64,000 bases of DNA from Aspidapion aeneum. Its lineage: Eukaryota > Arthropoda > Insecta > Coleoptera > Brentidae. The stretch lies in contig OY755047.1 of NCBI GenBank assembly GCA_963576565.1, positions 36,547,851 through 36,611,850 on the forward strand. Reading direction: 5' to 3'. Under the pieces are notes generated by a model, which saw only the letters and a program-made list of their open reading frames with translations, was not told the origin of the DNA and ran no database searches. This document shows, piece by piece, positions 21,529-32,080 of this stretch (positions are counted from its first letter, which is position 1; the number at the start of each line of letters is the position of its first letter). The position numbers and the translations under genes were made by a program.

Positions 21529-21532
<4 letters not shown>
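20605..21532. repeat. Near-perfect 928-bp palindrome with nested (TA)n hairpins
   Basis: Arms 20605-20948 and 21187-21532 are inverse copies with only a few differences (for example CAGTAAC versus GTTCCTG). The centre is (TA)n interrupted by a second inverted pair, ATAATACTCTTCACGGGATA (about 20999) and its inverse (about 21088). A third part-copy of the arm end (AAGATCCGAA.ACCGGTCTAT) stands at about 22864-22890. Apparent ORFs reading IYIYIY are just TA repeats. It is probably a foldback element, but assembly error is possible. Confidence 0.8.

Positions 21533-21578
<46 letters not shown>
21533..21578. repeat. (TA)n microsatellite
   Basis: Uninterrupted TA repeats next to the palindrome's right end. 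Confidence 0.9.
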
Positions 21579-21582
<4 letters not shown>

Positions 21583-21586
21583 CTGG

Positions 21587-21872
21587 TGGTCCAGCTAATT
21601 TTTGTAGACAGAGTTAGATATGATATAAACAACTAATATTTTTTGGTTTATTGAAAACTAAGGCCATTTTCCTACTGTTTTTTAGTACATCCTTGTAAAA
21701 TATAATTTTCTAGACGTATTGTCGTTAGTTTTTTAGCTCACACATATACTATACTATAGTAGTAGTAGCTATGGTGATCCAAATTTTTTCGAGAAAAAAA
21801 AAGTTGCTCCGATTTCAAAACTTTTTATATATCTTTGCGTTTCAGATGATTTTGAAACTTTTTTGTCGTGCC

Positions 21873-21934
<62 letters not shown>

Positions 21935-22852
21935 ATGTATGTCTGTCTGTCTGTAACGACCAACGCGCATAACTCAAAAACCGCTTGCCCGATGTCAATG
22001 AAATTTGGCACCTAGGCTGAGTCTTGGGTCGAGTCATTTAAAAATGAACAAAATACACCGAACACAAGCCAAATAAAAGGGTGGGGGTAGATTTCAAAAA
22101 TAAGAGTTTATGTGAAAATATGGCGTGTGTAATATCAAATGAAAGGTAATTGAGTCTGGAGTTAAACAAAATACATTTAAGTTTTAAAAAAAGGGTGGGG
22201 GTAGATTTCAAAAATTAGAGTTTACGTGAACATATGGCGTGTGTGATATCAAACGAAAGGTAATCGAGTCTGAAGTTAAACAAAATACATTTCAGTTTTT
22301 GTTTTTTTTAAGGGTGGGGGTAGATTTCAAAAATTTAGAGTTTAAGTCAAAACATGGCTTGTGTGGTATCAACTGAAAGGTAATTTAGTCTGGAGTTGAA
22401 TAAAATATGTTTTAGTTTTTAGTTACATTAGCTCACACGTACACTATAACTATAGTACCTAGTGTAAGCTTAGGGGCCCATATATTGGCAGAGTATTTTA
22501 CCCTGCTTTATTTTTTATTACATAAAACTTAAAATACAATCCAAACTGATTAATGTGGTCGTTTAGTATCAAAGAAAAACCGAGGCCTTGGGAAGTAAAC
22601 AAAGGTGTAGGATAGCGGATTACTGTTGAAGCTGAAACGAACACATTATTTTCTTCTAATTTTAATTTTTGTGTAAAGAGAAATGAGCAGGCTAAAAAAA
22701 ATAACGACTGGTAAGTCTCAAAAATATTATTTTATAAGAATATACTAAAAAACAGTAGGAAAGTTGCCTTAGTTCTCAAAAAATTCATAAAATATTAGTT
22801 GTTCATATCATATCTAACTGATCTAACTTTTGTTTACAAAAATCAGCTTGTT
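21587..22852. mobile_element. Composite element with ~110-bp inverted ends
   Basis: The left end (about 21595-21700: GTTAGATATGATATAAACAA ... CTACTGTTTTTTAGTA) is inverted at the right (about 22745-22850: TACTAAAAAACAGTAGGAAA ... TTGTTCATATCATATCTAAC). Inside lies a copy of the AGCTCACAC repeat family (about 21733-22505). No transposase was seen. The rest of the interior, 22506-22740, shows nothing recognisable. Confidence 0.65.
21733..22505 (-). repeat. AGCTCACAC-family repeat, copy 1
   Basis: Both ends carry TTAGCTCACAC followed by TATA/ACTATAG-type words. The interior holds a (GTCT)n tract (21872-21954), a conserved segment with GCGCATAACTCAAAAACCGC and CAATGAAATTTGGCACC, and three direct copies (about 115 bp each) of GGGTGGGGGTAGATTTCAAA plus ATATGGCGTGTG. 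Copies in other positions: 47258-47790 (partial) and 60448-61183. It is a dispersed non-coding element. The insect habit of placing GTCT tracts after an AAATTTGG.AC block is familiar, but I cannot name the family. Confidence 0.75.
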
Positions 22853-22946
22853 CGAGATATATATAAGATCCGAACACCGGTCTATTCTAGAGATTACATT
22901 GTGCTCGGAAAGGAAGTAAAATGTTTTTATTCTTCCCAGTAGTGTA

Positions 22947-24464
22947 CAGCGTGTCCCATTTTCGATGGGATTAAATGGGAAACTCGGTTATTATTAAAGA
23001 TATTGATTTTCTGATTGCACCTTACCGTGCTCTTTTTTTGAGCCCTTAAAAATGTCGTAATCAGATTTTTGCTATACCCCGTAGTTTCGCTAATACAGGG
23101 AGTTTTTGAAAAAACTGTATTTTTAAAAATCCCTTGTATCTCGCTTATTTTGCGAGATACTTTTATTCTGTAAAAAACATTTATGGCAACTTTTTTAGAA
23201 GAAAATAATGACGTTGTCAATATTCTTAAATATTGTTTAGTTTTTGAGATATGGTATTTATCATAAAAAAATTAAATACGGACCTGGATTTTTTTTATTA
23301 CTATTTTGATTGGTTTCATGCTAGTATTATCATAAAATAATAAAAATTTTAAAAATTTTTGGTTTAAGGTAAAAAAAAATATTTAATACTTAAAAAAAAA
23401 AATTAGTCCGAACCTGGATATTTCCAACATAAATATAAACTAAAAATTGCTAGTTAAACAATTTTTAGTTTAACTGTTTTGATACTTAGCATATTAAAAT
23501 GATTTTACGTTAATTTACAGATTTATTTGAAACAAAGTCTACGAAAAATACAAAAAAAAAACAAATTATAAAAAATAACTAATTTTCTGATTACCATTTT
23601 GTGTAAGACATTGTTGGCATTTTTGAGTAATTTTTCTTAACGCATTTTGCATAAAAATATTTCTGCCATTTAAATATTGGGATTTTGTTGCTTGAATGAA
23701 GCAGTCACATTTTTCAAAATCTGGATATGGTCGATTTCTAGCCAGTTTAAAATAATTGTAAGCCATTCACAAAAATGACAAGTAAAATGACAATGTCAAT
23801 CCCCCGCTTTTGTTTTGTAAATTTCACGACCTGCTGTTCGGTTATCAAATAATTAGTATGATATTATTTTTGTAACTTTTTAACGTTTTTTACTTTATTT
23901 ATAAATCTTTTAATTATCATTTCAAAACAGATAAACTAAAAATCGTTCAACTAGTGTGTCTTGCAATTTTTAATTTATAATTACGTTGGAAATTTCCAGG
24001 TTCGGACTATAACTTTTTTTTCAAATATTAAATAGTTTTTTTTAACCTTAAATCAAAAAAATATTAAAGTTTTATCATTTTAAGGTAATAATAGCATGGA
24101 ACTAATCAAAGTGTTAATAAAAAAAATTCAGGTCCGTATTTAATTTTTTTATGATAAATACCATATCTCAAAAACTAAACAATATTTTTAAAAATTGACA
24201 ACGTCATTATTTTGCTCTAAAAAAGTTGCCATGAAAAGGTTTTTACAGAATAAAAATATCTTGCAAAATAAACGAGATACAAGGAATTAATTAAAATGCA
24301 ATTTTTTCAAAAACTCCCTGTATTAGCGAAACCACGGGGTATAGCAAAAATCTGATTACACCATTTTTAAGGGCTCCAAAAAAGAGTAAGGTGCAATCAG
24401 AAAATCGATATCTTTTATAATAACCGAGTTTCCCATTTAATCCCATCGAAAATGGGACACGCTG
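22947..24464. mobile_element. Foldback element, 1.5 kb, TA target duplication
   Basis: Termini CAGCGTGTCCCATTTTCGAT and the exact inverse are flanked by TA on both sides (22945-22946, 24465-24466). Arms of at least ~480 bp are inverted, with drift: blocks such as CTCCCTGTATTAGCGAAAC, CAACGTCATTATTTT and the GGTCCGTATTTAATTTTTTT region recur. The central ~500 bp is single-copy AT-rich DNA with no transposase I can recognise. TA duplication suggests mobilisation by a Tc1/mariner-type enzyme. Confidence 0.75.
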
Positions 24465-24712
24465 TACGCAGAAATAAACCCTGGGGCTTGAGCGGGAAGC
24501 AATACGGAGATCGATCGATAATGTTGCTAATTGGTGAAAATTAATAGTTTAGGGGTCAATATTCAGTGGATCTGGGGGGGGCTGCAGCCCCCAAATAATT
24601 AAATACCCATGGAGTACACGGTCAGCACTCGAAGGATGAGACATTTGCTAAGAAAAGAAGAAATCTGTCAAATTATATTTGGGCATGTCGTAAGCAAAAA
24701 AAAAGCACCATT

Positions 24713-24905
24713 GGCGGCTCGTTCTTATTTTACAGATAGTTCTGATACAGTCTGAAGGTCAGTTCATAATAAGAAAATGATAGTTAAACATGAAGATGAT
24801 TAAAGATAGTTTTTACCTTAACATTTTTGTTAAATAAATTGTTTATAATTTAGGTACATTCAGACTCATATTAAAAATACATCTTTAAAATAAGAACCAG
24901 CCGCC
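24713..24905. mobile_element. Possible MITE with GGCGGCT ends
   Basis: GGCGGCTCGTTCTTATTTTA at the left is inverted at the right as TAAAATAAGAACCAGCCGCC, with one mismatch. No clear target duplication. Confidence 0.5.
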
Positions 24906-25017
24906 CACGCCAAAGCGAGGAAAATATGTCTAATCTAGAATTACCTATAACTCAAAAATAAAAAATGAATGTTAGGCTTCGCTTCCTATTTTACAAATTA
25001 AAAAGCAAAGATGATTG

Positions 25018-25206
25018 CAAGCGCGGATTTGAGGGGGGTAACGGGGTAATTACCCCCCCCCCTGAAAAAAAAATATGCACTTTTCCCTAATAAAATAAGG
25101 GAAAACAGGAGAATTACCCCCCCTAGAAAAAAAAATTATAATACAAAAAAAAAATTTCGCCGACTATTACCCCCCCCCCCTAGATTTTGACCCAGACCCG
25201 CGCTTG
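25018..25206. mobile_element. hAT-like MITE, 189 bp
   Basis: CAAGCGCGG...GGGGGG at the left mirrors CCCCCC...CCGCGCTTG at the right. Flanks GATGATTG (25010-25017) and GATGTTTG (25207-25214) form an 8-bp duplication with one mismatch. Confidence 0.7.
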
Positions 25207-25214
25207 GATGTTTG

Positions 25215-26098
25215 GAGTAACTCCATTAATTGCTCCATTGCTGCATGTACAGGTTGAAATACCTAATTGAAATGAATTATTTTTGTCGTATTCTATTTGA
25301 AAATTTATTTTATATGTTTTTTTTTGTTGAAAATTGCAGGACATCTTGCGTTTTTTCTTGAACGCTGACTTGGATTGTCAACTCTTTTGTTAGGGATTTG
25401 TTTTACTGTTTTCCGTTTGTTCTTTTACAATTTAAATGTGACTGCAGTATATACTCCTTTGTTATATTGTCATTGTCGTCGCCAAGGGGCGGAAGGGGAG
25501 GAGGCGCCATCCCTAGATTTCGGGATAGTTATAGGTTTATGCTAAGTTTGCAAAACTGATGAAAATCGAAAGGACCTTTTTTTTTAATTTTTTTTTGCAA
25601 ACAAAATTTTTTTAAGACAATTTTCCAAAATTACCAGGCACTTTTAGCTATTAGTTCGGAAAAGTGGCGTTTGCCTCCCCCCTCAATAATAAGCATGTGT
25701 GTCGTAGTGCTGATGATGGCCCAATTAGCCGAAACGGTCGACAAAATAAATTTTTGCAGTTTTGGAATATAAAGCTCACTTTTCATCCCTATTTTAAGGG
25801 ATAATGGTGTCACTTTTTATATCCGAAAAGTCGGAAATAAACAAAAAATTGGGACGAATAGTAACAGGGAGAAAATGTAAGAATCGGGATAAAAAGTGAC
25901 TGATTAGACATAAATAGTAAAAATCCAAAAACAAAACGTCAAAACACACCTAAAAACACCACAAAAATAGAAAAAAACTTGAAAAATAAACTAAAATGTG
26001 CGGAAACTAGCGTATAAACCTGGTGATAAAAGTGTATTTTTATCCCTCGACTAATTGTAGCCCTCCCTTTGTGCGGGCTACAAATTTTTTGCCTCGGT
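25215..26098. other. No recognisable gene
   Basis: AT-rich DNA with G-run and C-run islands (about 25490 and 25675) that resemble ends of other short elements. No supported ORF. Confidence 0.4.
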
Positions 26099-26106
26099 AT
26101 AGATAG

Positions 26107-26344
26107 CAGTAGCGGAGCCAGGGGGGGCCCTCCCAGGCATATAACTTATTTTTTAGTTCAGCAGCGTCACTTATTTAATATTTGTCACAAATTCTACTTA
26201 ATTTTTTTTAATTTTCGCCTGCAGCGCCACAAATCTCCTTGAAATACTAAATTTCACACCTCAGATCTATTAAAAACCGCTAATAAAAAATATTTTGAGG
26301 TTTGCCGCTTTGGTCCTTCCCCCCTGGAAATCCCGGATCCACTG
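26107..26344. mobile_element. hAT-like MITE, 238 bp, perfect 8-bp duplication
   Basis: ATAGATAG flanks both sides (26099-26106, 26345-26352). The ends are CAGTAGCGGAGCCAGGGGGG and CCCCCCTGG...CCGGATCCACTG, imperfect inverse copies starting CAGT.G. Confidence 0.85.
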
Positions 26345-26522
26345 ATAGATAGTGCCACTTTTATCCCTTGGTTTATAATATACTATTCCAAGAAGGACTA
26401 CAGATATTATTCATTACAAAAGGAAAAGCTGTATTTTACAATAAATGTACAGAGTGTCGTATATTGGGAATTTTTGGTGTTTCTATAGAGCAGCCAGCAA
26501 AAAAAATTACTCCTTTTACGAG

Positions 26523-27810
26523 CAGTGGCGGCGCCTGATAAAAAGCTTTGGGGGTGCATCCCAAAAAATAAAAATAAAAATTGCGGCGCAGGCGAAAATC
26601 TTTTTTCAGTGCCACGCTAACTTTTTGCGCCTTCGAGTGGGGCAAATAATTAAAAAATGAGATATTTAGTTAGATATTAGTTACCTACCTATTATTATTG
26701 TTTTTATAAATAAATAATAAATTATCACACCTAGTTTATTTTCTCCTCTAATGGCAAAGATGAAAATTTATTTAAATATTGCACGCTAATGTTATCAGAA
26801 TTAGAAACTTCCGCCATTGTCAAAATTCCCCAGAATAATATATCTACATTTTCGAAATAAAAAAAAAAATTGTGTGTGCTTAAGACCACACGGCAGAAGT
26901 GTAAACTTCAACAAGGCGAAATTAATAATACTGGCCCATAACATATTCTGCAAAGCGGACCGAACCGAACTTTTCTGTGTACTGGCCTTTATCTGCATCA
27001 TCATATCGCTCGCTGAATGTTTCTCACAGTTAGTCAACTCGAGCCGATTTCACCCAAATGAGCGTAACATAGCCGAACCTGACGGCTCAGTTGAATTCAC
27101 TACCCACCAAAACTGCTAAACGCGCCTAAAGAAGTTTACACTTCAAAAACTACAAACATGTAAAACATCAATATTTTTATTTTTTGCATACTTAGTACTT
27201 AAAATTTCAACTCTACTCAGTATTATATAATATAATGATTACTTAGTACCGAATACAAAATATCTGATACTCGAATAGGAAGTATCAGTATCTATTCGAT
27301 ACTTGCAAAAGAAATCGTTGCACACACAACTACTAAGTGCACGAATTAAAAGTGCCGGTAATCTGCTCTAACATGCAACGCGTGACGACGACGCAGGGGT
27401 CATCACGGGGGTGCGGGCGGCATTGAGGCTGGTCTTGGTATACGCGCCGTGCAGAAGGAAGGTTCAGATTGTATCTACTGTAAAATTCTATTGGGACATG
27501 TCGTCCTTTCTTTCTATATTCCGTAATTAGCATGCGACATAACATCTAGGGTGCATAGAATTTGGTTCCAGTAAATAAAAGCGTTGTTTGCATATACGTA
27601 GTATTCCGTAAAGAGTTGTTTGATGGAGTGTTTGAACACGAATACAAACACATACGTCAGGTATTAATTCCTAGAGTATATTCCAGTCTTTAGTGAATTT
27701 CTTTTGGGATACTTATGAATTAAATTAAGGAATGATCAAAGTTTAATATTTTTTTAAGTAAAATTTGGGAGTGCACGTGCACATGTGCACTTATGGAGAA
27801 ACCGCCACTG
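26523..27810. mobile_element. hAT-like non-autonomous element, 1.29 kb, perfect 8-bp duplication
   Basis: It starts CAGTGGCGGCGCC and ends ACCGCCACTG. TTTACGAG stands on both sides (26515-26522, 27811-27818). Inside, the words GAAGTGTAAACTTC (about 26897) and its inverse (about 27130) mark a possible ~250-bp second element. A 70-codon minus-strand frame at 27333-27545 is in the most GC-rich part, but I recognise nothing in it. No hAT transposase was seen. Confidence 0.8.
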
Positions 27811-27847
27811 TTTACGAGGCTAAGAATCCCTACCGATCGACGTAAAT

Positions 27848-28784
27848 GACAAAAACAAAATCGTCCAAGATCATAAATGAAAATGGTATAAGTCCAATGG
27901 CAAAAACGGTATTCTTAATAACGAGATTATACAAAAATGTCATGCATCAAAACAAGCCAAGAGCAAAATCGAAGTTTAGTATAAAGTCTTTTATCAAAAC
28001 CGGACAAAATCATAAAAAGGGGCCGGGCCTAGCATGAACATCCCTCTCCTTTCTTTTCAATTATATGGTTCCATCTCTCTTCCTCTTATACAAATCGGTC
28101 TCATGGAAATTTGGCGGTAATTTTAAATTGGGAACAAATAATATTTGATGTGAAATTTTTCGATTACGTCTACTTCCTGAATTAATTAAAAGTTTGAAGT
28201 TTTGGCTTTTTTGGACAATATTTATTAATGAAAACTCTACATCAACAACCGACGTTTCGGCCCTAGGTCTGGGCCATCTTCAGGGCTTAGATGATTAAGG
28301 ATTCACAATTATAAATATAGAACATAATATTATAAGTTGTACACAAAATACGGTGGCACCACCAGACTGCAGTTCGCGACATGCAGTCTGGTACAACTTA
28401 TAATATTATGTTCTATATTTATATTTTGAATCCTTAATCATCTAAGCCCTGAAGATGGCCCAGACCTAGGGTCGAAACGTCGGTTGTTGATGTAGAGTTT
28501 TCATTAATAAATATTGTCCAAAAATCCAAAACCTTAAACTTTTAATTAACAAATAATATTGTTGTTTTTGGACCCAAAAATACATAAAAAAAATTAAAAA
28601 TGTATGTTTTTTAGCTCCCCTGTCCTTCTTTTGAACCAAACCGAACCTCTTGGTCAATTAATTGCAAATGAATCCTAACCTGGGTCCGGTTAATAATAAT
28701 TCCGTTTTTAACATAGGACTTTTATTCCATTTTCCTTTATGATCTTAGACGATTTTTTTATTTTTCCATTATGATAAACTATCG
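27848..28784. mobile_element. Nested foldback element
   Basis: Outer arms (about 27852-27925 and 28700-28775) are inverted with drift; shared blocks are AAATCGTC.AAGATCATAAA and AAAAACGG. Within lies a second, much better preserved foldback at 28182-28549. Confidence 0.65.
28182..28549. repeat. Foldback with mirrored CTGAAGATGG...GAAACGTCGG motif
   Basis: Arms of about 165 bp are inverted and nearly identical. Each contains CTGAAGATGGCCCAGACCTA followed by GGG(C/T)CGAAACGTCGG (minus strand about 28252-28281, plus strand 28449-28482). The centre has a small CCAGACTGCA/TGCAGTCTGG hairpin. The motif resembles a hammerhead ribozyme core; see the findings. Confidence 0.8.
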
Positions 28785-29485
28785 GGGGCCCGAGAAGTAT
28801 GCATTTTAACTACATAAAATTTTTTGGAAAACTGGGCAAAAGTATAATATATTTTCTGGCGTTAATTGTTTTTCTGTAGAATTATTTAAAAGGAATTTAG
28901 AGATTTTTGAGATAAAACACAAAGTTGTTCGTTTTCATACGAAATATTTCTTTGTTTAATTGATTTTTAAAATCGGAATAAATATAACTTTAAAAGAATT
29001 AATCGCACATAATATTCTTTTTATTATACATAAAAATGCTGTTCAGACGTAGTCAAAACACCCCCCTTTTCATCTTTTGATCATATAAATATTTTCTCAG
29101 ACGAAAATTTATCTAAATTTATCATGCAATTTAAAAAAAGAAGGGATTTTATAGAAACTTAATGTAAATTAAAATATAGATTTATTGCAATAAAGCCAAG
29201 CAGTGATAATGCGATAGTGCCGGGCAGTGTTCTGACAGATTTACATTTAAAACTGACAATCGATCCTTCAAAATTGACATACCACAGTCGAATTGCAACT
29301 TTGTTCTTTTTTATTACACCACTATACAGTATTTTTAAGAAATATTAACATCATCACAATAATATTGATTATACCGAATTAATTAGTTATATAGTCGCTA
29401 ACATACGTAAATGCATAAAACTTATGATTGGTTGCTAGTTTATTTTATTTCTAGTAGATGTATATTTTTTTATCCCGTGACATGA
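28785..29485. other. No recognisable feature
   Basis: AT-rich non-coding sequence. Confidence 0.4.
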
Positions 29486-29552
29486 CCCGTACCGGCCCAT
29501 AAGGCATCGGCCCACAAGGCACCGGGCCATAGGCCACCGGCCCACCGGTAAT
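29486..29552. repeat. Short GC-rich minisatellite, ~16-bp units
   Basis: About four degenerate copies of ACCGGCCCATAAGGC lie head to tail in otherwise AT-rich DNA. Confidence 0.7.
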
Positions 29553-29696
29553 TTTTTTATTTTCCTATAAAGCCCATCCACCCCTGCTTAAACGGCACTG
29601 GATTGACTGTATTTAAAAAGCAAATAGCCCGTATGAAAACTTAGCAAAAAAGAAATCAAATAATGATAAAATTTTAAAGCTAGTACACTTACTTAC

Positions 29697-29702
29697 CTTC
29701 AT
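29697..29702 (-). CDS. Candidate two-codon first exon (Met-Lys) with strong donor
   Basis: The minus strand reads ATATGAAG|GTAAGTAAG: a start codon, one Lys codon, then an excellent donor in phase 0. The exon at 3164-3333 also starts in phase 0 with a hydrophobic run. Joining them would give MKIPMLLFCACAWW, a normal-looking signal start. Insect secreted-protein genes often have such tiny first coding exons. The intron would be ~26 kb and would contain the Polinton. This is inference only. Confidence 0.25.
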
Positions 29703-29759
29703 ATTTAGATCTGGCACGATAATCTATTTATTAACTATAGCGTAAAGAACAGAGTCAGT

Positions 29760-30292
29760 AAAGCACAAATGTGTAACTAACACTAAACCAAAAAGATTTC
29801 AATTGGTCAAAAATAATTTAACAATTTCCCAACAACAATTTTCTTTTGTTTTTTTCACATGACATTAATATTCTTGTTTTGGCAATTTATGTCTTTTAAT
29901 ATTTTATTTTATTGTAAATTATCCAATTTGCTTGTCTATATGATGCAATTTCGTATGAATATATTATTTTGTAATAAATGTTATTTGTTAACAGGAAGTC
30001 GGAGTCGCTAGTGTATGATGACTACTCGACGTAAACTGTACACGAAAAAACTTTCTTCAAAATACACGGCGACTCGTCCATTTCTTTTACTCTCACTTCT
30101 TCGATTTCTTCACCATTATTTGGCGAATTAACTTTTATATGACACTGCTATCAAATATATGTCCCTCCAACGCGAGATGTTTTCGCTGGTTGCAATGGTA
30201 ACTATCTCGACCCTTCAGAGAAAAAATTTTTTGAACTTTATCTCGCATTTTAATGAAAATAGTGTTATTTTTTATTACCGGACTAAAAAGTA
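29760..30292. other. No recognisable feature
   Basis: AT-rich DNA without a supported gene. I looked here for a promoter of the candidate exon at 29697 and found no TATA box. Confidence 0.35.
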
Positions 30293-30498
30293 CCTAAATT
30301 TACTTGTAAGTACTAGCCGCAGTTGAGTAAAAAAATTATATGTTTATACCTATAATGTACAATGTACGACATGCTTCAACTTTTAGTTTTGATGCCCAAA
30401 GCGCACTTACGAAATTATACAGTTTTGTATTTTCATGAATCAGGTTATGGGGTAATTTTGTACCCAACTGCGACTAGTAGTCACAAGTAAATTTAGCA
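30293..30498. mobile_element. MITE-like inverted repeat, ~206 bp
   Basis: CTAAATTTACTTGTAAGTAC plus CGCAGTTGAGTA at the left is inverted at the right (TACCCAACTGCG ... GTCACAAGTAAATTTAG). A related word GCTGCAGTTGGGTAA occurs near 30861 and 38300. Confidence 0.65.
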
Positions 30499-31115
30499 GT
30501 TGGGTGTTTATTTAATTTTTTTTTATTTGCTACTTTTAGATTTAATTCTTATTCAGCCTTATAAAAAGCACTATGCATTTACAATAATTCATTTAGCCTT
30601 ACACAAGTACGTGTAGATTTTCTACGGACGCGAACAGTGTTACCTTCCATTGAGTAAAGCTGGGGGAGGAGAAAGGGAGGAGGGAACTAGTAAAATGGTG
30701 TCGAAAAAAATCTTAAAGCGTTTGCCGAAATAATTTTTGTAATCGCTCTAAATTTGTGAAAGGTATAGCTACAACTATTACTAATAAGGAGGCTGTGGAG
30801 AGTTGTCAAAATCGGTTCAGCCATACAACAATCAAAAAACATTATCCTTCCTTTCGCGGAGCTGCAGTTGGGTAATAAAAAGTAAAAATCGGGATGAAAC
30901 GTGACAAAAAGTAAAGAACAATTTTTAAAAACACGAAAAATTTTGACGGCATTATTTTCGGTAGAATTTGTAGTCTTGATCGTTTGTGTCAAAAGTGAGC
31001 AAAATATCATGCATGAACCAATCACAGCATGTGTTCAAGGGAGAGGAATAAAATTTCCCCGAAAATCAAGAATACCGCTAGTGATGTGCCTATTAACAAT
31101 GGTTACCCAACTTTT
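30499..31115. other. Repeat-derived, no gene
   Basis: Contains an AAAATCGGTTCAGCCATA segment (about 30810), a common tail of insect non-coding elements, and overlapping short frames in opposite directions that look like chance. Confidence 0.4.
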
Positions 31116-31251
31116 ATAGATATGCAACCCAGCAAACTTAATAATAGCAGCGAACAGGTGGCTCCGCCGTGTCATCATTGGAACTACATGAATATACGGC
31201 AGAGCCATCTGTCCGCTGCTGTTATTAAGTTTGTTGGGTTGCATATCTATC
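31116..31251. repeat. 136-bp hairpin with ~57-bp arms
   Basis: ATAGATATGCAACCCAGCAA...GGTGGCTC on the left pairs with GAGCCATC...TTGTTGGGTTGCATATCTAT on the right, with few mismatches and a ~20-nt loop. Confidence 0.8.
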
Positions 31252-31474
31252 GAAAATGTATAATTATTGCTATTAATCATTTGGTAGTCATTTCAGTTTA
31301 GGTATACTACAGGAATGTAGCATAGTCATGAAGTCCAAAAGTACGAAAAATAGGGTATATTATTACCTCGTGATAAAAGTGTCTACCATCGGCATTTAAA
31401 AATAATGGTATTAGTTTCGGCACCCGTGTATATTGGATATAATTCTGTCCTACATCTTAAATTCTAAGATGGCG

Positions 31475-32080
31475 GCAAATTATGATTATAATCTTTAAAG
31501 AGCAATCAATTCTCGCCATGTTTTTTTTATTTCACTAAAATCGGTTCAGTCATAACGAATTTATAAGAAAATGAATGCAGACAGGATTGGCAATGCAATC
31601 GTATAATCTGTAAAACAATGGTTGAAACAAAAATAGATTTTTTGAAAACCATCACTCAGATTTTACCAATCTGTACCTCGTTGTGTGGAAGAAAGGTAGT
31701 GCTTTTGTATAAATTTTTAAAAAATCTAAAACATTTGCGGAAAAAAAGAATAAACACGCAATTTTGAAGAATTAAGTATATAAACTTTGCATGATCTTTT
31801 AAAAACAATCAATTCTCACCCGATGTTTTTTATTTTATTAAAATCGGTTTAGTAGTTATGAATTTATAAGGAAATAAATGCTGACATGATTGGCAAGACA
31901 ATCGTATAATATCCAAAACAATGGTTGAAACATGTTTGCTTATTATCTTATGCGTGGCAAGAACGCAGCTTTTTAACTGAATTAAGAAAATAATTAAAAC
32001 ATGTTCGCAACACAAGAATAAACAAGCATCCGTCCGTCATCTTGTATTTTGAGATGATGGACAAAAAAATATATTTGGTC
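31475..32080. repeat. Two direct copies, ~315 bp apart
   Basis: CAATCAATTCTC, AAAATCGGTT.AGT, GAATTTATAAG and ACAATGGTTGAAACA appear in the same order from about 31503 and from about 31807, diverged by substitutions and indels. Confidence 0.7.

Noticed and set aside
21769..22037. Frames rich in TDRQ/SVCL near 21.9 kb and again near 61.0 kb
   Set aside because: They translate the GTCT/GACA microsatellite of a dispersed non-coding repeat.
26801..27119. Opposed 78- and 100-codon frames inside the 1.29-kb hAT-like element
   Set aside because: They overlap antisense, have no domain, and span an inner inverted-repeat unit.
30687..31301. Overlapping frames of 72-112 codons on both strands
   Set aside because: They share sequence with a hairpin and repeat tails. 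No domain, and stops at repeat borders.
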